Source of the DNA: Alkalibacillus filiformis
GTDB taxonomy: Bacteria > Bacillota > Bacilli > Bacillales > Alkalibacillaceae
Assembly (NCBI RefSeq): GCF_030814115.1
Contig: NZ_JAUSUP010000001.1
Coordinates: forward strand, 434,001-498,000
Direction: 5' to 3'
DNA: 64,000 nucleotides
The notes under the pieces were generated by a model. It saw nothing but the letters and a program-made list of their open reading frames with translations. It searched no databases and was not told the DNA's origin. A program made the position numbers and the translations under genes. Positions 28,057 to 37,309 of this stretch are shown here, in pieces (position 1 is the first letter of the stretch; every line of letters starts with the position of its first letter).

Positions 28057-28290
28057 ATGCTATCTCAAGACAAAATTGATCGAATAAATGAACTAGCGAA
28101 CAAAAAGAAGACAAAAGGGTTAACGAAGAAAGAAGAGCAAGAACAAAAGCAGTTGAGAGAGGAATATTTATCATCATTCCGTAATTCTTTCAAAAATCAA
28201 CTACAATCAATGAAAGTAGTAGACCCAGAAGGACAAGATGTAACACCTGATAAATTAAAAGAAGAACAAGAAAAAAATAAAAAACATTAA
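28057..28290 (+). CDS. ynzC: YnzC-family (DUF896) protein
   Basis: 77 aa, starting MLSQDKIDRINELANKKKTKGL, the DUF896 signature, with the conserved EYLSSFRNSFKNQLQSMKVVDPEG. The B. subtilis homologue belongs to the SOS operon yneA-yneB-ynzC; its function is unknown. Here yneA (division inhibitor) and yneB are absent between lexA and ynzC, and no LexA box clearly directed at ynzC was found apart from the lexA one 107 bases upstream. The ribosome site is AAAAGGAG. Confidence 0.93.
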   Translation: MLSQDKIDRINELANKKKTKGLTKKEEQEQKQLREEYLSSFRNSFKNQLQSMKVVDPEGQDVTPDKLKEEQEKNKKH

Positions 28291-28383
28291 AAATATCAAT
28301 ATTAATTGTCGGTTTTTGTTAAAATAGAAACAGTATAACAAAAGCCTTACAATATAAATAAGCAAGTTGAAGGGAGAATTCAA

Positions 28384-30390
28384 ATGAGTAGAACAACAGA
28401 AGAACTATCTATTAACACAATTAGAACACTAACAATCGATGCAGTAGAAAAAGCAAACTCAGGTCACCCTGGAATGCCGATGGGTGCTGCACCTATGGCC
28501 TATACATTATGGACGAAAGTTATGAACCATAACCCGAGTCATTCTTCATGGTTCAATCGAGACCGTTTCGTTTTATCAGCTGGTCACGGCTCAATGCTAC
28601 TGTATTCTTTATTACATTTATCAGGATACAACGTCAGTCTTGATGACATTAAAAATTTCCGTCAATGGGGCTCTAACACACCAGGCCATCCTGAATTTGG
28701 ACATACAGATGGTGTAGAAGCAACAACTGGCCCACTAGGTCAAGGTTTAGCAATGGCGACTGGTAAAGCTATGGCTGAGCGCTTCTTAGCATCAAAATTC
28801 AACACTGATGAACATAAATTAGTTGATCATTATACTTATTCTATTTGCGGTGACGGTGACTTAATGGAAGGTGTTTCTCAAGAGTCAGCTTCATTAGCAG
28901 GTCACTTAAAACTTGGCAAGTTAATCGTAATGTACGATTCTAATGATATCTCATTAGATGGAGACTTAGACCGCTCATTCTCTGAAAGCGTTGAAGACCG
29001 TTACAAGTCTTACGGCTGGCAAGTCATTCGTGTAGAAGATGGTAACGATACTGAAGCAATTGAGCGTGCTTTAAAGGAAGCGAAAGCTAACACAGAACAA
29101 CCGACAATGATTGAAGTTAAAACAGTAATCGGTTACGGTTCACCAAACAAATCAGGAAAAGCTGATTCTCACGGCGCTCCATTAGGTGAAGATGAGCTGA
29201 AATTAGCAAAAGAACATTACGGTTGGGATTTTGAAGAAGATTTCTTCATTCCAGAAGAAGTTAAAGAGGACTTCGCTACGAAAGTTAAACAACGTGGAGA
29301 AGAGGCAGAGAACAAATGGAATGAATTATTAGACCAATACAAAAAAGCTTACCCAGAGTTAGCTGATGAGTTCGAAAAAGCAATGAACGATGAACTGCCA
29401 GTCGATTGGAATGCTGACTTACCAACTTATGACGAACATTCAAAAGCTTTAGCAACTCGTGCAGCTTCTGGTGAAGTGTTGAACGCACTAGCAAATAAAG
29501 TGCCGAATTTAATTGGCGGAAGTGCAGACTTAGCTGGATCTAACAAGACAGCACTAAAAGGTGAAGATGACTTTAAACCAACGGATTACAGCGGTCGTAA
29601 CATTTGGTTTGGTGTACGTGAATTTGCGATGGCATCTGCATTAAACGGTATGGCTCTTCACGGCGGTGTTAAAGTATTTGGTGGTACGTTCTTCGTATTT
29701 AGCGACTATTTACGTCCAGCTTTAAGATTATCAGCATTAATGGGAGTTCCAGTCACTTACGTATTAACTCACGATTCAGTTGCAGTAGGTGAGGATGGTC
29801 CAACACACGAGCCAATTGAACAACTACCATCACTACGTGCGATGCCTCATTTAGATTTAATTAGGCCAGCAGATGCTAACGAGACGAAAGCAGCTTGGGA
29901 ATTGGCAGTTACTGCAACTGACCATCCAACAGCATTAGTTTTAACTCGTCAAGGTTTACCGGTACTACCAAGTACGGATGAAATAGCTTATGAAGGTGTT
30001 AAACAAGGTGCTTACGTATTAAAGCAAGCTGAAAAAGAGCAACCAGATGTGATCCTATTAGCAACAGGTTCAGAAGTACAACTTGTCTATAAAGCGAGCG
30101 AGAAGCTTAAAGAAGAAGGAATTGACGCTCAAGTTGTTAGTATGCCTTCTTGGTACCGTTTCGAACAACAATCTGATGCTTACAAAGAAGCTGTATTACC
30201 TTCTGCTGTTAAGACACGTCTAGCTGTTGAAATGGCATCACCATTCGGTTGGGAACGTTACGTAGGACTAGAAGGTGACGTTCTAGGAATTGATACATTT
30301 GGTGCATCAGCTCCTGGTGATGAAGTCATTGAAAAGTATGGCTTTACAGTTGAAAATGTTGTAGCACGCGCAAAGGCGTTATTAAAATAA
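28384..30390 (+). CDS. tkt: Transketolase
   Basis: Thiamine diphosphate enzyme of the pentose phosphate pathway, moving two-carbon units between sugar phosphates. 668 aa. ThDP-binding motif [32 protein letters not shown]; substrate and His motifs [33 protein letters not shown] and [19 protein letters not shown]. The start follows AAGGGAGAA. Position after ynzC is as in B. subtilis. A weak hairpin (AAAAAGT/ACTTTTT at about 30447-30463) may end transcription before sirA. Confidence 0.98.
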   Translation: MSRTTEELSINTIRTLTIDAVEKANSGHPGMPMGAAPMAYTLWTKVMNHNPSHSSWFNRDRFVLSAGHGSMLLYSLLHLSGYNVSLDDIKNFRQWGSNTPGHPEFGHTDGVEATTGPLGQGLAMATGKAMAERFLASKFNTDEHKLVDHYTYSICGDGDLMEGVSQESASLAGHLKLGKLIVMYDSNDISLDGDLDRSFSESVEDRYKSYGWQVIRVEDGNDTEAIERALKEAKANTEQPTMIEVKTVIGYGSPNKSGKADSHGAPLGEDELKLAKEHYGWDFEEDFFIPEEVKEDFATKVKQRGEEAENKWNELLDQYKKAYPELADEFEKAMNDELPVDWNADLPTYDEHSKALATRAASGEVLNALANKVPNLIGGSADLAGSNKTALKGEDDFKPTDYSGRNIWFGVREFAMASALNGMALHGGVKVFGGTFFVFSDYLRPALRLSALMGVPVTYVLTHDSVAVGEDGPTHEPIEQLPSLRAMPHLDLIRPADANETKAAWELAVTATDHPTALVLTRQGLPVLPSTDEIAYEGVKQGAYVLKQAEKEQPDVILLATGSEVQLVYKASEKLKEEGIDAQVVSMPSWYRFEQQSDAYKEAVLPSAVKTRLAVEMASPFGWERYVGLEGDVLGIDTFGASAPGDEVIEKYGFTVENVVARAKALLK

Positions 30391-30500
30391 CAAATCATCA
30401 AAGATAAACAAAATGCGACATTCTTTTTTGTTGCTCAACTTAAAAAGTGACAAACTTTTTTATGGAATATTGATACGCTTGTCCAAAAGGGGGATGAGTC

Positions 30501-30941
30501 ATGTATCAATATTCCTTGTATTTTTTCAAACCGACATATGCCATTCATTTTTATTATAAAGTAGATGTACTCTATCGGTTTCTAGATCAATACCGAAAAG
30601 GTAAATATACGGATGATACTACACAGCGCCAAGTAAGTTTCGTCTTAGAAGATGTCATTTTAAATGATATATATGAGCATTTAACATCACAAAAGTTTTC
30701 ACACAAACTTACTGTTAAAGCTGAAAATGACGAACTAATGGTTAAAAGCGAAAGTTTAGATATGAGAGCAGTTCGAAACGGTTATGCAATTGATGTTTAT
30801 GCTAATTCATTAATTGATGCTGATCAATTATTCTTTCAATATATTAAGGAATTCCATCCATACGTTTTTGTCGTCAATTTTGAAACAAGAGAATGCGGTT
30901 GGATATTACCTTTAGCAAAAAAAGCAAATTATCACATATAA
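30501..30941 (+). CDS. sirA: Sporulation inhibitor of replication SirA (YneE)
   Basis: In B. subtilis SirA binds domain I of DnaA and stops new rounds of replication when sporulation begins. 146 aa (B. subtilis 148), starting MYQYSLYFFKPTYAIHFYYK. The C-terminal half contains NGYAIDVYANSLIDADQLFFQYIKEFHPYVFVVNFE, typical of YneE. The ribosome site is AAGGGGGATG. In B. subtilis the gene is switched on by Spo0A; CTTGTCCAAA at 30478-30487 resembles a 0A box with one core mismatch but lies too close to the start to be sure. Confidence 0.9.
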   Translation: MYQYSLYFFKPTYAIHFYYKVDVLYRFLDQYRKGKYTDDTTQRQVSFVLEDVILNDIYEHLTSQKFSHKLTVKAENDELMVKSESLDMRAVRNGYAIDVYANSLIDADQLFFQYIKEFHPYVFVVNFETRECGWILPLAKKANYHI

Positions 30942-31010
30942 GGCTATTGTCATTATTCAGATGTTTTACTATACTGTATAAAGACAACGAGATAGGAGGA
31001 TATAGAAGCA

Positions 31011-31250
31011 ATGGACATACTATGGGTTGTATTAATTGCTTTGGGTACATTGGTAGCTGGTTTACTTTTAGGCTTTTTCATTGCCCGTAAGACAATGATG
31101 AGCTATTTAAAGAAAAACCCACCAATTAACGAGCAAATGTTACGTACAATGATGATGCAAATGGGACAGAAGCCTTCACAGAAGAAAATTAATCAAATGA
31201 TGAAATCTATGTCTCAACAAATGGACAGCAATGACAAAAAGAAAAAATAA
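31011..31250 (+). CDS. yneF: YneF-family (UPF0154) small membrane protein
   Basis: 79 aa. One N-terminal transmembrane helix (about 3-24, [21 protein letters not shown]), then the conserved cytoplasmic helix [25 protein letters not shown] and a basic tail. Function unknown; conserved in Firmicutes. The start follows TAGGAGGA. A hairpin terminator lies a few bases after the stop. Confidence 0.93.
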   Translation: MDILWVVLIALGTLVAGLLLGFFIARKTMMSYLKKNPPINEQMLRTMMMQMGQKPSQKKINQMMKSMSQQMDSNDKKKK

Positions 31251-31254
31251 ACGA

Positions 31255-31290
31255 GAAGGGATGGGCGAATAGCTCATCCCTTTCAATTTT
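31255..31290 (+). terminator. Terminator after yneF
   Basis: Stem AGGGATGGGC / GCTCATCCCT with one G-U pair and a 5-base loop, followed by TTCAATTTTC. Confidence 0.75.
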
Positions 31291-31382
31291 CATAAAACCG
31301 TCAACTGTTAAAGCTTTATAGAGGTAATTGTTTTGATACGATGATATTATAGAAGACAGACTATAGTTAGGAGCGTTTACAC

Positions 31383-32087
31383 ATGGCTGAAGTAAACATA
31401 TTGTTAGCTTTCGGTGCAGGGTTTTTATCATTTATCTCACCTTGTGTATTACCGTTATATCCCGTGTTTCTTTCATATATAACAGGTATGAGTGTAGAAG
31501 AGCTAAAAAATGATAAAGCGATGTTAAGGAAAAGAGCGATGTTACATACGCTGTTTTTCTTAATCGGATTTTCTTCAATCTTTATAATGTTAGGGTTTAC
31601 AGCTTCCTATATCGGTGGGACACTATATGCTTACAGCGATCTAATTAGACAAGTAGGTGCTGTATTAATTGTGTTTTTCGGTTTAATGATGATTGGGTTC
31701 TTTAATTTTGATTTCCTTATGAAAGAACGCAAAGTGACATTGAAGAATAGACCAGCCGGGTATTTAGGAACCTTATTTATTGGTGCAGCTTTCTCGATGA
31801 GTTGGACGCCTTGTACTGGCCCAATCCTAATGGCGATTATTGGTTTAGCAGCAACAAACCCAGAGTCTGGTGTCATAATGATGACTGCATATTCATTAGG
31901 CTTTTCCATCCCATTCTTTGTCATGTCGTTCTTTATTGGGAAAATGGGTTGGATCAAGCGTAACTCACAAAAGATTGTTAAAATTGGCGGTTATGTATTA
32001 ATCACCTTGGGGGTTGCCTTATTCTTTGACTTGTTACGTATTTTCACAGCTTATTTAGCAAATTTCTTTGATTTTTACGGCTTCTAA
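31383..32087 (+). CDS. ccdA: Cytochrome c biogenesis protein CcdA
   Basis: Polytopic membrane protein (about six helices) that passes electrons from cytoplasmic thioredoxin to extracytoplasmic thiol-disulfide proteins, needed for cytochrome c and spore synthesis. 234 aa. The redox Cys pair is in place: FISPCVLPLYPVF and SMSWTPCTGPIL. The start follows AGGAGCG. In B. subtilis ccdA is followed by yneI and ccdC; here an MnhB-like gene stands between ccdA and ccdC. Likely electron acceptors encoded in this window are the TlpA-like YneN and its kin. Confidence 0.95.
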   Translation: MAEVNILLAFGAGFLSFISPCVLPLYPVFLSYITGMSVEELKNDKAMLRKRAMLHTLFFLIGFSSIFIMLGFTASYIGGTLYAYSDLIRQVGAVLIVFFGLMMIGFFNFDFLMKERKVTLKNRPAGYLGTLFIGAAFSMSWTPCTGPILMAIIGLAATNPESGVIMMTAYSLGFSIPFFVMSFFIGKMGWIKRNSQKIVKIGGYVLITLGVALFFDLLRIFTAYLANFFDFYGF

Positions 32088-32157
32088 AGATTGAATGATT
32101 GTGCATAATAGCATATAATAATGGTGATTTATTAAACAACGATAAAGGGGATTTTAC

Positions 32158-32616
32158 ATGGCACACACTAATGACATAATCCTTAAAACAATGACTCAGT
32201 TAATTGCATTTATTTTATTAGGATTTTCTATTTACTTATTTTTCGCTGGTCACAATGCGCCAGGTGGTGGATTCATCGGTGGATTAATGACAGCAGCGGC
32301 AATCATTTTAATGTACATTACTTACGGTTATGAAAAAATCGAACAAATCTTACCAATTAATTTTACAACAATGTTCGTTGCAGGCTTAGGTATTGCGACT
32401 CTTGCAGGAATCGGTTCAATTGTCTTAGGTCACCCGTTCTTATCACAAACTTTTGAATACTATAACTTACCAATCATGGGTGAAACAGAGCTAGCAACAG
32501 CATTAATATTTGACCTAGGCGTTTACTTAGGTGTAGTTGGTGTTACGATGACGATTATTTTAACGATCGCAACTGACTCAGACGCTAAGGAAGACGAAGA
32601 AAAGGCAGAGGTATAA
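32158..32616 (+). CDS. Orphan MnhB/MrpB-like cation antiporter subunit
   Basis: 152 aa with about four transmembrane helices and an acidic C-terminal tail. The MnhB family signature is clear: FAGHNAPGGGFIGGLMTAAAIILMY. In Mrp antiporters this subunit works only with six partner subunits, none of which is encoded nearby. Here it stands alone in the ccdA-ccdC operon and its stop overlaps the ccdC start (TAATG), a sign of coupled translation. It may join an Mrp complex encoded elsewhere or have another job; both are inference. The ribosome site is AAAGGGGAT. Confidence 0.85.
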   Translation: MAHTNDIILKTMTQLIAFILLGFSIYLFFAGHNAPGGGFIGGLMTAAAIILMYITYGYEKIEQILPINFTTMFVAGLGIATLAGIGSIVLGHPFLSQTFEYYNLPIMGETELATALIFDLGVYLGVVGVTMTIILTIATDSDAKEDEEKAEV

Positions 32617-33101
32617 TGTTTTCAATTTTAGATCACCCAGTAGTGGCAGGTTTAATTACAGTAATGGCGGTTATTATGGCAACAGGTATGATTGTCGTAA
32701 GAATGCGAGCATCAAAGAAACCTGCAACAGTTAAAAAGATTATATTACCACCACTATTCATGAGTACAGGAGCATTGATGTTCTTTGTTCCATATTTTCA
32801 AATTCAATGGATTTTGGTAGTAGAGGCCACAATTGTCGGATTATTGTTCTCAATTTTACTCATTTACACATCGAATTTCGAAGTTAAAGAGAATGATATC
32901 TACTTAAAGCCTTCAAAAGCACTTGGTTTTATTTTAGTCGGTTTATTACTAATTCGACTGACTTGGAAAGCGATTACAGGGGCTGATATTTCAGTCGGAG
33001 AAACGAGTGCGATGTTTTATATACTAGCTTTTGCCATGCTGTTAACTTGGCGAGTGGCTATGTTGTTAAAGTATTTAAAACTAAAAGAAAGTTTAAACTA
33101 A
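32616..33101 (+). CDS. ccdC: CcdC-family membrane protein (YneJ)
   Basis: 161 aa with five or so transmembrane helices. The family (DUF1453) is co-encoded with ccdA in Bacillus but its function is not known; it is not essential for cytochrome c in B. subtilis. Conserved stretches include MRASKKPATVKKIILPPLFMSTG, LLIYTSNFEVKENDIYLKPSKA and LLIRLTWKAI. The start overlaps the stop of the MnhB-like gene by one base. Confidence 0.88.
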   Translation: MFSILDHPVVAGLITVMAVIMATGMIVVRMRASKKPATVKKIILPPLFMSTGALMFFVPYFQIQWILVVEATIVGLLFSILLIYTSNFEVKENDIYLKPSKALGFILVGLLLIRLTWKAITGADISVGETSAMFYILAFAMLLTWRVAMLLKYLKLKESLN

Positions 33102-33143
33102 AAAGTGGGAGTTAGCCTATTGCTAGCTCCCACTTTCTTTTTC
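33102..33143. terminator. Bidirectional terminator between ccdC and yneK
   Basis: Stem AAAGTGGGAGTTAGC (33102-33116) / GCTAGCTCCCACTTT (33122-33136) with one G-U pair and a 5-base loop; T-rich on the plus side, A-rich on the other. It overlaps the last codons of yneK. Confidence 0.85.
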
Positions 33144-33569
33144 TTTCTCAAGTAAATGCTCGTACTGTGAAAAATCGATATCTTTTTCATTAAGTCTTTT
33201 AATTAAAAACTTATGGTCACGTTTTGGAGTCGCTAATATGTAACCTTCAATTAACAAATCCATCGTGATTGATTTTGCTTTTCGCTTTAATGCAAGCTGA
33301 CCGATTTTCGCTCCGATCTTCTGTTTAGCTACATCTCTAAACAACTCTGGAACAGGTTCAACTAGCTCATTAAGTAAAGCCTTTTTCTCTTCACTCCATA
33401 AATCAATCGTTTCATGGACGTAATACTCTTCCCAATCTATGATTGATTTTCCATCTTCTTTAGGTAGTTTCTTAAGGAATTTACGGAACATAAAATAACC
33501 GCCAATCCCCAAAAGCCCTACCATTATAAACGACCAAATAATTAACAATATACCTACTGTAGTTGACAT
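33123..33569 (-). CDS. yneK: YneK-family (DUF2621) membrane protein
   Basis: 148 aa. One N-terminal transmembrane helix (about 5-27), then a cytoplasmic domain with the DUF2621 pattern KSIIDWEEYYVHETIDLWSEEKKALLNELVEPVPELFRD. Function unknown. It is transcribed towards ccdC, with the tRNA-Sec gene just upstream on the same strand; the two could share a promoter. The order ccdA-ccdC-yneK is that of B. subtilis. Confidence 0.9.
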   Translation of the reverse strand: MSTTVGILLIIWSFIMVGLLGIGGYFMFRKFLKKLPKEDGKSIIDWEEYYVHETIDLWSEEKKALLNELVEPVPELFRDVAKQKIGAKIGQLALKRKAKSITMDLLIEGYILATPKRDHKFLIKRLNEKDIDFSQYEHLLEKEKESGS

Positions 33570-33603
33570 AAGTACTCACTCTCTTTTTAATGTACATATA
33601 CAT

Positions 33604-33700
33604 TGGCGGGACTGTGTGGGAATCGAACCCACCGGAGACGGCACGCGCCTCCCAAGCGGTTTTGAAGACCGAGACAAGCACCAGCTTTGCAACCAGCCCC
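33604..33700 (-). tRNA. selC: tRNA-Sec (anticodon TCA), selC
   Basis: 97 bases, beginning GGGGCTGGTTGC and ending CAGTCCCG-CCA with CCA encoded. Acceptor stem GGGGCTG/CAGTCCC (one G-T pair). The anticodon loop CTTCAAA has anticodon TCA (33665-33663) on stem CGGT/ACCG. There is a long variable arm (TTGGGAGGCGCGTGCCGTCTCC region) and a T arm GTGGGTTCGATTCCCAC. The length, long extra arm and UGA-reading anticodon define tRNA-Sec. It lies directly before the kinase-selB-selD-selA region, and is read in the opposite direction to selB. Confidence 0.95.
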
Positions 33701-33953
33701 AATTAGTTCATGTTTATATTCAAACGTTATTATACAAGGTAAAATGACCGCAAGCAACTTAAAGATATCATCGTACTGTTTTAATAGGACTAAAAATCTA
33801 GTATAATTGTTCTAAATAAAGAATAAATAATTAAAATTGTTTAGACAATTATAAACTATTTAGTTAAAATGAGAATAGTTGTTATAATTTGTTAGCTTAT
33901 ATCATAGTTTGTTAATAAACTATTCGTCAAATGAGGGGAGGATCAACCCGATT

Positions 33954-35036
33954 ATGAAGAACGATGTCACTTTTAAAGATGTAAACGAATTATTTTACGA
34001 CGTTGAATATGGTGGGGTAATAGAAGCTGCTAATTCATGGATTGATCAAAACTCAATGACTGTCAAAACGATATATGATGAATCTTTTAACATAATTTAT
34101 ATAACCACTACTGTTGAAGAAGTATTCGGTTATAAACAAAATGAATTGATTGGTAAGTCTATTATAAACTATATCCATCCAGAACACCGACAATCACTTT
34201 ATGGATGTCTTGAGAAGCTCGAAGACAACGAAAAATTAAGACACGAATTTCGTGTGCTACATAAAGATGGTAGATATATAGATTGCCAAGCCCATTCTGG
34301 GAAAATAGTTGACCGTAAAACAGGTCAACACTATTATATTAGTGTGACACAAGACATTATGGCACATAAACAAGCACAACAAATGCTAGTGAGCTCTGAG
34401 AAATTGTCAACAGCAGGTCAACTCGCTGCTAGTGTCGCGCATGAAATCCGTAACCCAATCACGTCTTTAAAAGGCTTTCTACAACTTTTAGAGACTGGCA
34501 TTGAAGGTAAAGAAGCATATTTAAACATTATGAAAGATGAAATCGAAAAAATTGAATCCATTTCATCTGAACTTCTTTACATCGCAAAACCATCACCGAA
34601 CGAATTTAAAGAAGCAAACATAGTAGAAATGCTAGAAGAAGTATGTATGCTTATGCGTTCACAAGCAAGACTAGAAGATGTTGAAGTCGTACTAGACAGT
34701 GACCTTGAAAGTTTTATGATTCTATGTGACAGGTCACAAATTAAGCAAGTTTTCATTAACTTGATTAAAAATGCTATTGAAGCGATGCATGAACCTGGAG
34801 AAGTTACAATTAAAGTAACTAATGATCACTACTTATCTGTAGAAGTGATCGATGAGGGAGAAGGTGTTCCTGATTCTTTAAAAGAAAGATTAGGTCAACC
34901 GTTCTTAACAACTAAAGATAAAGGTACTGGCTTAGGCTTAATGGTCACGATTGATATTTTAAAAAATCATGAAGCAGAACTATTAATTAGAGACCGTGAA
35001 CCAAAAGGTAGTATTTTTCAAGTAAAATTTTCTTAA
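33954..35036 (+). CDS. PAS-domain sensor histidine kinase (sporulation-kinase type)
   Basis: Cytoplasmic two-component kinase without membrane segments, about 360 aa. One PAS domain (about 35-145, IIYITTTVEEVFGYKQNELIG...HPEHRQSL), a phosphoacceptor helix SVAHEIRNPITSLKGFLQLL (His of the H box), N box INLIKNAIEAM, and G boxes DEGEGVP and GTGLGLMV. The H-box type is that of the KinA/KinE sporulation kinases that feed Spo0F. No response regulator is nearby, as is usual for those. ATG at 33954 is taken as start; GGGAGG stands a rather long 12-13 bases upstream, so an ATT at 33951 cannot be excluded. The stop overlaps an ATG in the selB frame. Confidence 0.85.
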   Translation: MKNDVTFKDVNELFYDVEYGGVIEAANSWIDQNSMTVKTIYDESFNIIYITTTVEEVFGYKQNELIGKSIINYIHPEHRQSLYGCLEKLEDNEKLRHEFRVLHKDGRYIDCQAHSGKIVDRKTGQHYYISVTQDIMAHKQAQQMLVSSEKLSTAGQLAASVAHEIRNPITSLKGFLQLLETGIEGKEAYLNIMKDEIEKIESISSELLYIAKPSPNEFKEANIVEMLEEVCMLMRSQARLEDVEVVLDSDLESFMILCDRSQIKQVFINLIKNAIEAMHEPGEVTIKVTNDHYLSVEVIDEGEGVPDSLKERLGQPFLTTKDKGTGLGLMVTIDILKNHEAELLIRDREPKGSIFQVKFS

Positions 35037-35053
35037 TGCTAGTTGGTGGGTTT

Positions 35054-36931
35054 ATGACAAAAAGTAACTATACTATTGGTATGGCAGGCCATATTGACCA
35101 TGGTAAATCAGAATTAACGAAAGCTCTTACAGGTGTAGAAACAGATCGACTGAAAGAAGAGCAAGAAAGAAAAATATCAATTGAATTAGGTTATGCACCT
35201 TTATATGCTGATCAGGAATATTCGTTATCTATAATTGATGTACCAGGCCACGAAAAGTTCATTAGACAAATGATTGCGGGAGTATCAAGTGTTGATCATA
35301 CATTATTAATCATCGCAGCTGATGAAGGGGTTATGCCTCAAACAGTTGAACACATCGAGATTCTAAATTATTTAGAAATAAATCATGCATACATAGTCAT
35401 TACTAAAGTCGATTTAGTAGAAGAAGAGTTATTACAGCTCGTAAAAGATGACATTAATCATCATATTGAAAATACAATATTTGAAAATGTTCCAATCTAT
35501 TGTGTAGATTCGGTTAGTAGAAATGGAATAGACCTATTAAAGACCGACTTAATTTCAACTCTAAAAAGAATGCCCGAAAAAGATCATTCAGGCTTTTTTA
35601 GAATGCCAGTCGATCAAGCGTTCCACGTGCATGGGATTGGTACAGTTGTTAGAGGGACAATTGTTAAAGGTTCGATTACCGAAAGAGAACAAATAACAAT
35701 AAAGCCACAAGAAATTAATTCAGAAGCAAAGAGTCTACAACAATTTGGACAAACGGCAAGTGAAGCGAGAGCAGGTACACGAACAGCAATTGCCTTAAAG
35801 GGTGTGGATTACCATTCTGTAAGAAGAGGTGACGTCTTAACAACGAACAACCATGAAGCATCAAAGAGAATAGACATTAAATTACATATAAGCCCGAATC
35901 TAACTAAAGCTATTAAACAAAGGTCTCCAATTAAATTCCATACCGGTACGAGTGAGATTTATGGTAGGTTAATCCTATTTGACCGAAATGAAATTCAAAA
36001 TGCAAACGAAGAAGTCTACGCTCAAGTAGAGCTAGACCAGACCGTTTATGCTACTAGACATGACTATTTCATTTTAAGAAGAGCAACACCTATCGAGACA
36101 ATTGGTGGTGGACAAATCATTAATGCTCCAGCTGAACGACACCGCTTCGGAACTCATACAGTTAAGATGTTAAAACAGCAGAGCGAGTTAAGCATTGATG
36201 AAGCGATCATTGACTATATTGATCAAAAAGGCGTTGCTAAAGAGAAAGAAATGGTTAACCATTTAGCAATTGACCCAACAGATGGTCATGAAATATTAAA
36301 TACTTTGTATGAACAAAACAAGATCTATTTCATTAATGATTTAATGATGACGAGTAACTGGTTAGAAAAATATACTCAAATACTTAGCACTGAGTTAACT
36401 AACTACCATAACCATTTCCCTTTAAGGCAAGGTTATCCAAAAGCAGAATTCGTTCAATTATTGCCGGTAAAAGCAAAAGTAGGGAAAGTTATAGTAGACC
36501 ATTTGGTTGATGAAAAATACTTTAAACAAATAAACAACTGCATTGCATTGCCAACATTTACACCATATATTGATATCGACTTAAAAGATGAGGTTGACCA
36601 AGGACTGGCTAAACTAAAACAAGATGCTTTACACGTAGAAAAGTTTATAAACTACTTTCCAACTGTTGGCCAAGATACTGTTGTAGATTTGCAACAATAC
36701 TTAACTACAACAGATCAAGTAGTTCAACTATCTGAAGAGCTTATTGTCAGTCATGAATCATTTCATAACGCTGTGGATCAGCTTCGCAAGGAAACTGATG
36801 ACGAATTCACGTTAAAAGAGGCAAAAGAAGTGTTATCATTGTCACGCAAATACTTAATTCCCTTACTGGAAAAGTTAGATGAGCTCGAACTCACGAAAAG
36901 GTTGGAGAACGCAAGACAGTGGAGTAAGTAA
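35054..36931 (+). CDS. selB: Selenocysteine-specific elongation factor SelB
   Basis: Carries Sec-tRNA to UGA codons followed by a SECIS hairpin. 625 aa. EF-Tu-like GTPase domain: GMAGHIDHGKSE (G1), DVPGHEKFIRQM (G3) and ITKVDLVE (G4). Domains II-III follow, with HVHGIGTVVRGT. The C-terminal third consists of winged-helix repeats that bind the SECIS RNA. The start at 35054 (MTKSNYTIGMAGH) is chosen for GGTGGG just upstream and because the family begins here. A frame from 35036 overlaps the kinase stop (TAATG), so coupling to the kinase is likely. Confidence 0.96.
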   Translation: MTKSNYTIGMAGHIDHGKSELTKALTGVETDRLKEEQERKISIELGYAPLYADQEYSLSIIDVPGHEKFIRQMIAGVSSVDHTLLIIAADEGVMPQTVEHIEILNYLEINHAYIVITKVDLVEEELLQLVKDDINHHIENTIFENVPIYCVDSVSRNGIDLLKTDLISTLKRMPEKDHSGFFRMPVDQAFHVHGIGTVVRGTIVKGSITEREQITIKPQEINSEAKSLQQFGQTASEARAGTRTAIALKGVDYHSVRRGDVLTTNNHEASKRIDIKLHISPNLTKAIKQRSPIKFHTGTSEIYGRLILFDRNEIQNANEEVYAQVELDQTVYATRHDYFILRRATPIETIGGGQIINAPAERHRFGTHTVKMLKQQSELSIDEAIIDYIDQKGVAKEKEMVNHLAIDPTDGHEILNTLYEQNKIYFINDLMMTSNWLEKYTQILSTELTNYHNHFPLRQGYPKAEFVQLLPVKAKVGKVIVDHLVDEKYFKQINNCIALPTFTPYIDIDLKDEVDQGLAKLKQDALHVEKFINYFPTVGQDTVVDLQQYLTTTDQVVQLSEELIVSHESFHNAVDQLRKETDDEFTLKEAKEVLSLSRKYLIPLLEKLDELELTKRLENARQWSK

Positions 36932-37140
36932 TAATTTGACTATTTAAAACGATTTAAGATCAAATGTCGGATTGTTTGTTAACTAGATTTCTTATTATGC
37001 CATGTGTCTATGTAGATGTTTATCAGAAATCATAACACTTAAATCATTTCCTGTAACTACCGTTGATAACAAAATGACAGGGGTGTTCGTTTAATAAGGG
37101 ATTTGCTTACTTTTTTTGTTTTTATGGTTAAAGCACAAAG

Positions 37141-37284
37141 TTGGTATCAGGTGAGGAGTGAAGGTGGCGACGCCTGCGGGAACAGCACGTGTCTCGAGAC
37201 CCCACAGGCCCCGCTTTTTGGGCCGAGGAGGCTCGAGCCGTGCCCGCGGCAAGCGTCCACCGATAGCGGATCACCTGATACCAA
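37141..37284. repeat. 144-bp GC-rich repeat with perfect 14-bp inverted ends
   Basis: The 421-base gap between selB and selD holds this element. Ends: TTGGTATCAGGTGA (37141-37154) and TCACCTGATACCAA (37271-37284), a perfect inverted repeat. The core has GGGAACAGCACGTGTCTCGA (continuing GACCCCACAGGCCCCGC), shared with 6320-6358, and GAGGCTCGAGCCGTGCCCGC. This family of short GC-rich intergenic repeats is common in Bacillaceae. ORFs on either strand here are repeat-derived. The rest of the gap (36932-37140) shows nothing I can name. Confidence 0.75.
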
Positions 37285-37309
37285 CGGTCAGGTAAAAAAC
37301 ATAAGAAAA

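Noticed and set aside
30478-30487. Spo0A box for sirA (CTTGTCCAAA)
   Set aside because: One mismatch in the conserved core and its position next to the ribosome site makes control from here doubtful.
35036-35053. ATG at 35036 as the selB start
   Set aside because: It overlaps the kinase stop but lacks a ribosome site; the ATG at 35054 has GGTGGG and begins at the family's usual N-terminus.
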